Of a stretch of DNA of 64,000 nt, positions 43,120 to 50,597 are shown one piece after another. A program made the translations under genes and the position numbers. The first letter of the stretch is position 1. Every line of letters begins with the position of its first letter. The notes beneath the pieces were generated by a model that saw only the letters and a list, made by a program, of their open reading frames with translations, made no database searches and had not been told where the DNA came from. The DNA is from Flagellimonas pacifica (GTDB taxonomy: Bacteria; Bacteroidota; Bacteroidia; Flavobacteriales; Flavobacteriaceae): assembly GCF_900215465.1 (NCBI RefSeq), contig NZ_OBEH01000004.1:124001-188000 (forward strand), written 5' to 3'.

Positions 43120-44289
43120 CTAATCTAATGCCTGGTCAATATCAGCAATAATATCATCAATATGTTCCAAGCCAACTGAAATCCGAACAGTTCCATCTGA
43201 AATTCCAACAGATTGCCTTTCTTCCATCGTTAATTTACTATGCGTTGTTGATGCCGGATGGGTAACTATACTTCGTGAATCTCCCAAATTGGCTGAAAGT
43301 GACAGCATTTTTACCGTATCAAAGAATTTCCTTCCTGCTTCCAGTCCTCCCTTTACTTCAAAAGCGACCACGCAACCGCCAGCTTTCATTTGTTTTTTAG
43401 CAATCTCGTATTTGGGATGCGATTTCAAAAATGGATATTTAACCCACGCTATTTTAGGATGACCCTCCAAATAGGTTGCCAATTGCAATGCATTTGCGCA
43501 ATGCCTATCTACTCTTAATGCCAAAGTCTCCAAGCTTTTGGACAATACCCAAGCATTGAACGGGGAAAGTGCAGGACCGGTAATTCTCGAAAAACGGTAA
43601 ATCTTATCAATAAGGTCATTATTACCAACGGTGATTCCTGCCAATACACGTCCCTGTCCATCCATTAATTTTGTTCCGGAATGAATGACCAAATGGGCCC
43701 CAAACTTAATAGGTTGCTGCAAATAAGGAGAAGCAAAACAGTTATCGATAATAAAGATGAGATTGTGTTTTTTTGCCAGATTTCCCAATATCTCTAAATC
43801 CAAAACGTCTACCCCTGGATTGGTCGGGGATTCGGCATAAATAATCTTGGTCTTATTCGTAATCAACTCTTCAACAGTATCCAAATCATTAATATTGAAA
43901 TAGCTTGTTGTAATGTTCCATTTGGGAAAAAATTGAGTGAACAACGTATGGGTAGAGCCAAAAATGCTTTTACATGAAACGATATGGTCCCCGCTTTCCA
44001 ATAGGGCGGCAAAAGTGCCATACACTGCTGCCATCCCAGATGCAAATGCAAAACCATTTTCTGCCCCTTCCATTTTGCAGACCTTATCTATAAATTCAGA
44101 AGAGTTTGGATTAGAATATCTGGAATAGATATTTCTATCCTTTTCTTCAGCAAAAGAAGCCCGCATGTCCTCTGCATCCTCAAAAACAAAACTTGAGGTC
44201 AAATACAGTGGGCTTGAATGCTCCAAGAATTGCGTTCGTTCTATTTGCGTGCGAATCGCTTCTGTTTCAAATTGCTTTTTATTGCTCAT
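43120..44289 (-). CDS. metZ: O-succinylhomoserine/O-acetylhomoserine sulfhydrylase (MetZ-like)
   Basis: This Cys/Met-metabolism PLP enzyme of about 389 residues has the PLP lysine in HSGTKLMDGQGR, SRYSNPNSSEFIDKVC near the N-terminus and THPASTTHSKLT near the C-terminus. It makes homocysteine directly from acyl-homoserine and sulfide. The ATG at 44289 is chosen because the upstream in-frame codons (MWLRLRSATEQKK) are encoded by a palindromic repeat. It is the last gene of the metY operon. A gamma-lyase activity is the alternative. Confidence 0.9.
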   Translation of the reverse strand: MSNKKQFETEAIRTQIERTQFLEHSSPLYLTSSFVFEDAEDMRASFAEEKDRNIYSRYSNPNSSEFIDKVCKMEGAENGFAFASGMAAVYGTFAALLESGDHIVSCKSIFGSTHTLFTQFFPKWNITTSYFNINDLDTVEELITNKTKIIYAESPTNPGVDVLDLEILGNLAKKHNLIFIIDNCFASPYLQQPIKFGAHLVIHSGTKLMDGQGRVLAGITVGNNDLIDKIYRFSRITGPALSPFNAWVLSKSLETLALRVDRHCANALQLATYLEGHPKIAWVKYPFLKSHPKYEIAKKQMKAGGCVVAFEVKGGLEAGRKFFDTVKMLSLSANLGDSRSIVTHPASTTHSKLTMEERQSVGISDGTVRISVGLEHIDDIIADIDQALD

Positions 44290-44301
44290 TTTTTTCTGTT
44301 C

Positions 44302-44327
44302 GGTGGCTGAGCGTAGTCGAAGCCACA
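44302..44327 (+). repeat. Left inverted repeat flanking the GIY-YIG gene
   Basis: This 26-bp palindromic unit starts GGTGGCTGAGCGTAGTCGAA. It matches 25 of 26 bases of the reverse complement of 44654-44679 on the other side of the GIY-YIG gene. Each copy can itself fold with a TGGCT/AGCCA stem. Confidence 0.85.
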
Positions 44328-44642
44328 TTATTCTTTCTCTTTAAAATATCTAAAGTGTGTTTCGTTCTTACATTCGGCTAAATCCTGAAGAATTTCAAAC
44401 GCCCCATGAATAAGTGCTTCCTTTTTAACTCGAGTCCAACCTTGAATCTGTTTCTCTCTATAAAATGCAGTATCTATCCTCAAGTATTCTTCTACATAAA
44501 CCAATTTAACAGGCAATCTTTTCTTGGTATGATTTGCTCCTCTTCCATCTTGATGCTCCTGTAATCGTTTGTCCAAATCAATTGTACTACCCGCGTAATA
44601 GCTTCCATCTGAACATTCCAATATATAAACATATCCTTTCAT
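44328..44642 (-). CDS. GIY-YIG family endonuclease-like protein inside the met operon
   Basis: This 104-residue single-domain GIY-YIG protein has YVYILECSDGSYYAGST (the GIY and YIG-equivalent strands), a catalytic-type Arg in DLDKRLQEHQ and Glu in AFYREKQIQGW. The ATG at 44642 lies between the domain and the right-hand repeat; a longer frame reads into the repeat (MVAERSRSHNE) and is rejected. It separates the metX-thrA fusion from metZ, has no metabolic link to them, and is bracketed by nearly identical inverted repeats. This suggests a small mobile cassette or a repeat-linked nuclease. Confidence 0.88.
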   Translation of the reverse strand: MKGYVYILECSDGSYYAGSTIDLDKRLQEHQDGRGANHTKKRLPVKLVYVEEYLRIDTAFYREKQIQGWTRVKKEALIHGAFEILQDLAECKNETHFRYFKEKE

Positions 44643-44653
44643 GCATACTTCAT

Positions 44654-44679
44654 TGTGGCTTCGACTCCGCTCAGCCACC
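44654..44679 (-). repeat. Right inverted repeat flanking the GIY-YIG gene
   Basis: On the plus strand it reads TGTGGCTTCGACTCCGCTCA and then GCCACC. It is the mirror image of the copy at 44302-44327 with one mismatch. The two bracket a unit of 378 bp with the GIY-YIG gene inside. Confidence 0.85.
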
Positions 44680-44701
44680 AAAAACCAATTACAGAAAAAA
44701 G

Positions 44702-44723
44702 TAGCTGAGCGCAGCCAAAGCTA
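44702..44723 (-). repeat. Third hairpin of the family, at the stop codon of the metX-thrA gene
   Basis: TAGCT, GAGCGCAGCC with AA, AGCTA keeps the family loop but has a different, still complementary stem. The last three bases (44721-44723) are the TAG stop codon of the upstream fusion gene, so the repeat has moved up to, or reshaped, the gene end. Confidence 0.7.
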
Positions 44724-47700
44724 TATCTTTTCTGCTATTCTTAAAATATCACCAAAAACTCCTCTGGCGGTAACTGCTGCACCAGCACCAGCACCTTGAA
44801 TCACCAAAGGGTTTTCCCCATATGATTCCGTATAAATCTCAATAATGGAATCTGAACCACTCACCTGCCCCAACGCACTTTCTTTGGGAACCGAAACCAA
44901 TTTCACATCCAAAACTCCTTTGTCTTGTTGCAAATCGCCATGCAAATCACCAATATATCGGAGCACATGACCTTCTTCTTGGGATTTCTTGATTTCACCA
45001 TAAACTCCATCCATGACCTCAACTTGTCCCATGAATTCATCAAAATTCAAAGGCTGCAATTCCTTCGGAATTAGGTTTTCAACTTGGATATCTGAAAACT
45101 CGTTCTGCAAATCAAGCTCACGAGCCAAAATCAACAATTTTCTACCCACATCATTTCCCGAAAGGTCCTCACGGGGATCAGGCTCGGTAAATCCTTTTTC
45201 CATGGCTTCTTTTACAATAGTGGAAAATGGAATTTCATTTTCTGAAAATGTATTGAAGATATAGCTCAACGAACCAGAGAACACTCCTTTTATTCTGGTA
45301 ATATTCTCTCCAGAAAGATGCAATAATTTAATGGTATCGATAAGCGGAAGTCCTGCCCCTACATTAGTTTCATAGAGGTATTGTTTTTGGTTCCTCTCAA
45401 GCTGCTCCCTGATAGAATTATAATAATCAAACCCTAAAGTGTTTGCAATTTTGTTTGAGGAAACCAAATCAAATCCGTTATCAATAAAATGTTCATAGTT
45501 GGACACAAACGTTTCACTGGCCGTATTGTCCACTGCAATCAAATTTTCCAAATGATTTGCCTTGGCATACTCGATTACGTCTTCAATTTGATAAGGAACT
45601 CCATTTTGATTCAGGTTCTTTTTCCAATTTTCCGAGATACCTCCAGCGTTCAACAACACTTTTCTGGAGTTGGATACCGCAAAAACTCGAAGGTCAATAT
45701 CTTTTCTTTTTTCAATACTGACTTTAGAGTCCAGTATTTGGTCGATTAAAGTACCCCCTACATTACCGTGACCGAAAATGGCAAGGTTTACTTTTTTGGC
45801 AATTCCAAAAATCTGCCCATGCACCACATTGATCGCTTTATGCAAATCAGATTTTTTCAATACCAAGCTCACATTTTTTCCTGAAACGGTATTGTTAAAG
45901 AGCAATGGTACGACTTGGTTTTTGACCAACGCATTAAAGGGTTTGTGAAAAGTGCTCAAATCCATACCAACTATGGAAATAACCGAAACATCATTTGCCA
46001 CCGTAATTTGGTTAACATCATGGGAGGAATAGTCGGTTTCAAACTCCAAATCGAGTACCTTTTTAGCTTTTTGAGCTTCTTTGGCATCTACCACCAAACC
46101 TATTCCCCTTTCAGAAGAACCTTGGGAAATGATTCCGACATTAATATTGTTTTGCCCGAGAGATTTGAAAATCCGAGCATCGATACCTACTTTTCCCAAA
46201 AGCCCCCTTCCTTCAAGGTTTATTAGGGCGACATTCTCTAGAACCGACAAGGATTTAATTCCTCCATTGTCTGTTTTCGGGCCAATCAGCGTCCCTTCAT
46301 TATCATCATTAAAGGTATTGAGAATCCGAAGGGGAATATTTTTCTCAATCAATGGGATAATGGTCTTTGCGTGCAAAATGTTAGCACCAAAATTGGCCAA
46401 TTCGTTCGCCTCGGCATACGATATAACATCAATGAGCTTCGCATCAGCAACCAAATCAGGATTGGCTGTATAAATACCATTTACATGGGTATAGTTGAGT
46501 AATTCGCCCGCATCTAAAAAATTGGCAAGCAATGCTGCAGAATAATTGGTTCCATTTCTTCCAAGGGTAGTGGTCTCCCCCTCACTATTGGATGCAATGA
46601 AACCTGTTACAATAGGAACCACATCTGAATCTAGGCCTTTAAAACACCGAATCACATTTTCTTTGGAAACCCCTTCATCTACCTCAGCATTGGTAAAAGC
46701 ATCATCTGTTTTGATTAACTCTCTTGAATCCAATAATTGAGCCTTGACTCCTAATCCTTTTAGCATTGCGGTCACTGCTTTGCCAGAAATCAACTCCCCA
46801 TTGGACATAAGTTCATCCTTGGTCTTAGCACTAAAATCCTCTGTCAATGAAACTCCTTTTAGGATTTTTTCTATCGCTTTAAGCTCATTCGCAATAATTG
46901 CCGTATCAGACAATCCTTCTTTTTGATAGTCCGAAAAATGTTTTAGCTCTTCATCAAAACCGTCACCTTTAGCTGCTTTTTTAAGCATGGATTCCAACTG
47001 ATCCGTAGCTTTTCCCCTTGCGGAAAGCACTACAGCAAAATGTTCTTTTTCTTTTGCTTTTTTTGATATGATCTTAAGCACACGGTCAATACCTTCTCCG
47101 TTGGCCAGAGATTTACCACCAAACTTTAGGATTTTAATACGCTCCAACTTTCCATTTTTCTGGAATACGGGTTCTAAGAGCTTTTCCAACTGCTCAAACT
47201 CCATTAGAAAAGCATCATGACCATGAAGGGATTGTACTTCACCATAGGTAACATTGGTATTGACCAATGCCAATCGCCTGAAAGTTTCCTTGTTTTCCTC
47301 GGCGGTAAAGAACAAATCAGAATTAACACCAATAATATGGATTTTAGTATCGCTCTCCTGCAATGCCTTGAATGCTTCATCTCCATTTCTTGTAATGTCG
47401 ATGGTCCTCAATAGCTGATTCATCAGTTTATAGGCCGATAGCTGGAAACGCTCTTGCAGTTTTTTGCCATGGTGCATTAACCAGCTTTCTACATTGAAAA
47501 CCTGGAGTTCTTCGTTGGTACTTCTTTTGAATCGCTCTTTGAAAGATTCCGGTGTACGGTAACAAAGCATAGCATGCATGCGGGCATCGTGCACAGGTTG
47601 TTTTGAATTCACCAAAAACTGCTCCTGAATCTGGCAATTGGCAATCAACCAATCGGTAGATTTCCAATCTGATGCAACTGGAATCAAATGCTCAGTAATC

Positions 47701-48110
47701 TTAGGATTCAAAGCAGCCATTTCCCAAGCAATTCCTCCTCCCAAAGATCCTCCAATAATAGCGTGCAAACGGTCAATTTTTAACTGCTGTAATCCTCTAA
47801 GAAAGATTTGGGCAATATCTCCGGCGACAAAATCCTTGTAATTATCAATTACAAGACCATCATATCCATTTCCAGGGATGTTAAATGCCAAAATGGTGTA
47901 TTTATCAGTATCAATACTTTTACTTTTACCAATGATATCTGACCACCAACCTCCATCCCCAGTAACATTGGAGTTACCTGTTAAGGCGTGGTTTACCAAA
48001 ATTATGGGTGCAGTGTGCAACTCTTTCCCAAAGAGTTGGTAGGACAATTGCAAATCTTGGGCAACACCATTTATAGTAGTAAAATCCTTTATTTCTGTTT
48101 TATGGAGCAT
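44721..48110 (-). CDS. thrA: Trifunctional fusion: MetX-like acyltransferase, aspartate kinase, homoserine dehydrogenase
   Basis: This 1129-residue protein combines three enzymes. Residues about 1-315 are a homoserine O-acyltransferase-like alpha/beta hydrolase with nucleophile Ser122 in GGSLGGG, an Asp in GVNSDLFF and a His in HGHDAFL. About 325-770 is an aspartate kinase starting KILKFGGKSL (the usual FGGTS has Lys for Thr) with ACT domains. About 780-1129 is a homoserine dehydrogenase with FGHGNVGG and EPDPREDLSGNDVGRK. It can thus catalyse the first and third steps to homoserine and its acylation. It lies after metY, under the SAM-I riboswitch. Confidence 0.94.
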   Translation of the reverse strand: MLHKTEIKDFTTINGVAQDLQLSYQLFGKELHTAPIILVNHALTGNSNVTGDGGWWSDIIGKSKSIDTDKYTILAFNIPGNGYDGLVIDNYKDFVAGDIAQIFLRGLQQLKIDRLHAIIGGSLGGGIAWEMAALNPKITEHLIPVASDWKSTDWLIANCQIQEQFLVNSKQPVHDARMHAMLCYRTPESFKERFKRSTNEELQVFNVESWLMHHGKKLQERFQLSAYKLMNQLLRTIDITRNGDEAFKALQESDTKIHIIGVNSDLFFTAEENKETFRRLALVNTNVTYGEVQSLHGHDAFLMEFEQLEKLLEPVFQKNGKLERIKILKFGGKSLANGEGIDRVLKIISKKAKEKEHFAVVLSARGKATDQLESMLKKAAKGDGFDEELKHFSDYQKEGLSDTAIIANELKAIEKILKGVSLTEDFSAKTKDELMSNGELISGKAVTAMLKGLGVKAQLLDSRELIKTDDAFTNAEVDEGVSKENVIRCFKGLDSDVVPIVTGFIASNSEGETTTLGRNGTNYSAALLANFLDAGELLNYTHVNGIYTANPDLVADAKLIDVISYAEANELANFGANILHAKTIIPLIEKNIPLRILNTFNDDNEGTLIGPKTDNGGIKSLSVLENVALINLEGRGLLGKVGIDARIFKSLGQNNINVGIISQGSSERGIGLVVDAKEAQKAKKVLDLEFETDYSSHDVNQITVANDVSVISIVGMDLSTFHKPFNALVKNQVVPLLFNNTVSGKNVSLVLKKSDLHKAINVVHGQIFGIAKKVNLAIFGHGNVGGTLIDQILDSKVSIEKRKDIDLRVFAVSNSRKVLLNAGGISENWKKNLNQNGVPYQIEDVIEYAKANHLENLIAVDNTASETFVSNYEHFIDNGFDLVSSNKIANTLGFDYYNSIREQLERNQKQYLYETNVGAGLPLIDTIKLLHLSGENITRIKGVFSGSLSYIFNTFSENEIPFSTIVKEAMEKGFTEPDPREDLSGNDVGRKLLILARELDLQNEFSDIQVENLIPKELQPLNFDEFMGQVEVMDGVYGEIKKSQEEGHVLRYIGDLHGDLQQDKGVLDVKLVSVPKESALGQVSGSDSIIEIYTESYGENPLVIQGAGAGAAVTARGVFGDILRIAEKI

Positions 48111-48155
48111 TCTTTATAATATTGATATCGATTAGAGAAATTCTCTTCATAATAT

Positions 48156-48179
48156 TCCTTCAACAAGCTCAGGATAACA
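48156..48179 (+). repeat. Hairpin repeat between metY and the metX-thrA fusion gene
   Basis: TCCT-TCAACAAGCTC-AGGA is a diverged member of the hairpin family, with complementary 4-bp arms. It lies in the 96-bp spacer within the operon. Confidence 0.6.
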
Positions 48180-48206
48180 TTGCTCGAACTGATAGGTAAA
48201 ATCAGG

Positions 48207-49484
48207 TTAATCTATTGCCGCAAATGCTTGTTCCAAATCGGCTTTCAAATCGGATATGTCTTCCAGGCCAACTGACAAACGAATCAAATCCTTAGTAACA
48301 CCAGCTGACTCCTGCTGGGCATCGTCCAACTGTTGGTGCGTAGTACTTGATGGGTGAATAATCAAAGATTTGGTGTCTCCGATATTTGCCAACAATGAAA
48401 ATATTTTTGTTGCATCAGTCAATTTTTTAGCAGCTTCAAATCCTCCCTTTACCCCAAAAGTCACTATACCACTTTGTCCTTTAGGAAGGTATTCCTGAGC
48501 CAACTCATAATATTTATTGCCCTTTAGGCCCGGATAATTTACCCATGCCACTTCTTCCCGGTTTTGCAACCATTCTGCCAAGGCCAATGCATTTTCACTA
48601 TGTTGTTTAATTCGTACTGGCAAAGTCTCTAAACCTTGAATAATTTGAAATGCATTAAACGGACTCAACGCTCCACCAAAATCACGAAGTCCTTCCAAAA
48701 TCAATTTGAATGTAAAAGCAGCTGCTCCCAACGCTTCGCTGTATACCAAGCCATGATATCCTGCCGATGGTTCTGTAAATTCAGGGAAGTTGCCATTGGC
48801 CCAATCAAATGTTCCTGCGTCGATGATGGCACCACCAAGTGAATTTCCTTGACCGCCAATATATTTGGTCAATGAATGAATCACCAAGTTTGCACCATGT
48901 TCAATAGGGTTTAATAACCCCGGAGTAGCAACAGTGTTATCGACAATAAATGGAACTTTGGCAGCTTTAGCTTCTTTGGAAATTCCTTTAAGGTCCAATA
49001 CATCCAATTTAGGGTTCCCTAAAGATTCCACAAAGAAAGCTCTTGTATTTTCCTGTACAGCATTGGCAAAATTTGATGGGTCAGAAGCATCAACAAAAGT
49101 TGTGGTAATACCTAATCTTGGTAAAGTAACATTCAACAAGTTATAGGTTCCACCGTACAAACTACTCGATGCCACTATGTGATCACCTGCTCTTAAAAGA
49201 GTCAATAATCCAGTTGAAATTGCCGCTGTTCCCGAAGCAAAAACAACTGCACCTACCCCACCCTCAATGGCTGCCAGTCTTTCTTGTAAAATTTGATTGG
49301 TAGGGTTGTTCAAGCGTGTGTAAATAAAGCCTAATTCGGCTAACGAAAATAGGTTTGCCGCATGGTCTGTATCATTAAACACATAGGAGGTTGACTGATA
49401 AATAGGCACGGCTCTGGTTCCACCTGTTTGTGTGGTATCGTGCCCAGCATGCAAAGCATTGGTTGAAAATTTTTGATCACTCAT
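48207..49484 (-). CDS. metY: O-acetylhomoserine sulfhydrylase (MetY-like)
   Basis: This 425-residue Cys/Met-metabolism PLP enzyme has the long form typical of O-acetylhomoserine aminocarboxypropyltransferase: STNALHAGHDTTQTGGTRAV at the start, IHSLTKYIGGQGNSLGG with the PLP lysine, and HPSSTTHQQLDD. It uses sulfide to make homocysteine from acetylhomoserine. It is the first gene of the operon, 123 bp downstream of a SAM-I riboswitch. A second sulfhydrylase (metZ) closes the same operon. Confidence 0.93.
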   Translation of the reverse strand: MSDQKFSTNALHAGHDTTQTGGTRAVPIYQSTSYVFNDTDHAANLFSLAELGFIYTRLNNPTNQILQERLAAIEGGVGAVVFASGTAAISTGLLTLLRAGDHIVASSSLYGGTYNLLNVTLPRLGITTTFVDASDPSNFANAVQENTRAFFVESLGNPKLDVLDLKGISKEAKAAKVPFIVDNTVATPGLLNPIEHGANLVIHSLTKYIGGQGNSLGGAIIDAGTFDWANGNFPEFTEPSAGYHGLVYSEALGAAAFTFKLILEGLRDFGGALSPFNAFQIIQGLETLPVRIKQHSENALALAEWLQNREEVAWVNYPGLKGNKYYELAQEYLPKGQSGIVTFGVKGGFEAAKKLTDATKIFSLLANIGDTKSLIIHPSSTTHQQLDDAQQESAGVTKDLIRLSVGLEDISDLKADLEQAFAAID

Positions 49485-49606
49485 GATTTCTAGTTTTTTA
49501 AATTATTAATATCGATAAATTAAAAAGCCAAACCCTGCTCAACCAATGGGTCGATAGGAAAAATCAAAAAGTTATAAGAAAGTGAAACTGAAATAATTCA
49601 GTTGTT

Positions 49607-49710
49607 GTTATCTATTCCCAAATGGGATAGAATTTAGCACCTTCTTGACATTAGGAGTCAAGGGTTGCTAAGGCTTCATAGGGTCTACTCCCTCCACCTT
49701 TCTTGATAAC
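49607..49710 (-). ncRNA. SAM-I riboswitch (S-box) upstream of metY
   Basis: On the minus strand P1 arms GTTATC (49710-49705) and GATAAC (49612-49607) enclose AAGAAAGGTGGAGGGA, TGAAGCCTTAGCAACC and GGTGCTAAATTCTATCCC, the S-box consensus. A palindrome AACTGAATTATTTCAGTT follows the aptamer and may be part of the expression platform, although it has no clean T-tract. It should repress metY, the fusion gene and metZ when SAM is plentiful. The rest of the gap 49484-49931 holds a promoter box and one hairpin repeat. Confidence 0.95.
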
Positions 49711-49739
49711 TATTCAATACATGTTTGAACTTGTGGGGA

Positions 49740-49747
49740 CAAATATA
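49740..49747 (-). promoter_or_regulatory. Probable promoter -7 box of the metY riboswitch transcript
   Basis: TATATTTG on the minus strand is an exact TAnnTTTG match, followed by GTCCCCA and, 30 bp on, the SAM-I aptamer. The metH leader has a similar TTATTTTGTCCCCA before its own aptamer, so the two leaders share the start region as well as the riboswitch. Confidence 0.5.
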
Positions 49748-49837
49748 ATAGTAGAATCTTTTAAAATCCTAATGTTTTTGGGAAATTTTGCGAATACCAG
49801 CTATTTTTCAAGGATAAGACGGATAGATTTCTCGCCT

Positions 49838-49877
49838 TGACTTCGACTGCGCTCAGTCTGACAGTTCGAAATGACAG
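49838..49877 (+). repeat. Intergenic hairpin repeat
   Basis: GACT-TCGACTGCGCTC-AGTC, with complementary 4-bp arms, is followed by TGACAGTTCGAAATGACAG. This is the same family as the copies near 44.3, 58.4 and 59.2-60 kb. Confidence 0.7.
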
Positions 49878-49930
49878 ATGATGTGAGATTGTTATTTCAA
49901 AATGAGTCCACCGTACCAGCTTTATCAAAC

Positions 49931-50596
49931 TCAAAACATTTTAAACAAGGTAGTAACCAATTGCCCTCCATGATTCGGAGAGTTAATGGACAACAACCGC
50001 TTTGCTTCCTTTACTTTTAAGTGGAAGGGTGCTTCGCATAAATCCACCCCGCTTTGCTTTTTCAATCGAGTTCCCTGACCAGCAATGATATTGATATTGG
50101 AAACAAAATCACCTTGAGGTAAATGCTCGGTTAGCACTACATATTTAAAATCATAGAGTTTGTCCACGATATTTTTAATTTCCGAATTGGACAGGTGTTG
50201 CAATACTTGCCTTAAAATGGCACAATCCGCTATTGGCAAATCATCTTTTGCAATATCCAAACAATGGAATTCCAAATTAGGAATCCGGAATTTCTCTCGG
50301 TTGAAGTTTATCAGATCTTCAACAATATCTACTGCTATGTATTTTTTAGCATGAACAACCAGTTCTTTTCCAATATTGAAATCCCCACAACCTAAATCAC
50401 AAACAGTCAATGGATTTTCAAAGGATTTTAAAAACGCCTGTAGAGCATCTACATAGGGCTCCACCAATTCGGGATGATGTGACCCATCACCCGAATAAAA
50501 ATCGGAATCATTATCCCCCCATAGCTTGGCCTCATAAATTTGCTCCATTGCCGCTTTGGTAGCCCATGGTTTTTTAGTTTTCTTAGGTGAAGTCAT
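49931..50596 (-). CDS. Class I SAM-dependent methyltransferase
   Basis: This 221-residue Rossmann-fold methyltransferase has motif I VCDLGCGDFNIGKEL and an acidic KKYIAVDIVEDL. The rest of the pattern (ILRQVLQHLSNSEI) is that of type 11/12 small-molecule or protein methyltransferases. The substrate is unknown. It starts one base before the stop of the upstream CocE-family gene and so belongs to the same transcript. Confidence 0.87.
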   Translation of the reverse strand: MTSPKKTKKPWATKAAMEQIYEAKLWGDNDSDFYSGDGSHHPELVEPYVDALQAFLKSFENPLTVCDLGCGDFNIGKELVVHAKKYIAVDIVEDLINFNREKFRIPNLEFHCLDIAKDDLPIADCAILRQVLQHLSNSEIKNIVDKLYDFKYVVLTEHLPQGDFVSNINIIAGQGTRLKKQSGVDLCEAPFHLKVKEAKRLLSINSPNHGGQLVTTLFKMF

Positions 50597-50597
50597 T

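Noticed and set aside
44290..44328. N-terminal extension of metZ (MWLRLRSATEQKK)
   Set aside because: The codons lie in a palindromic repeat; the ATG at 44289 matches the family.
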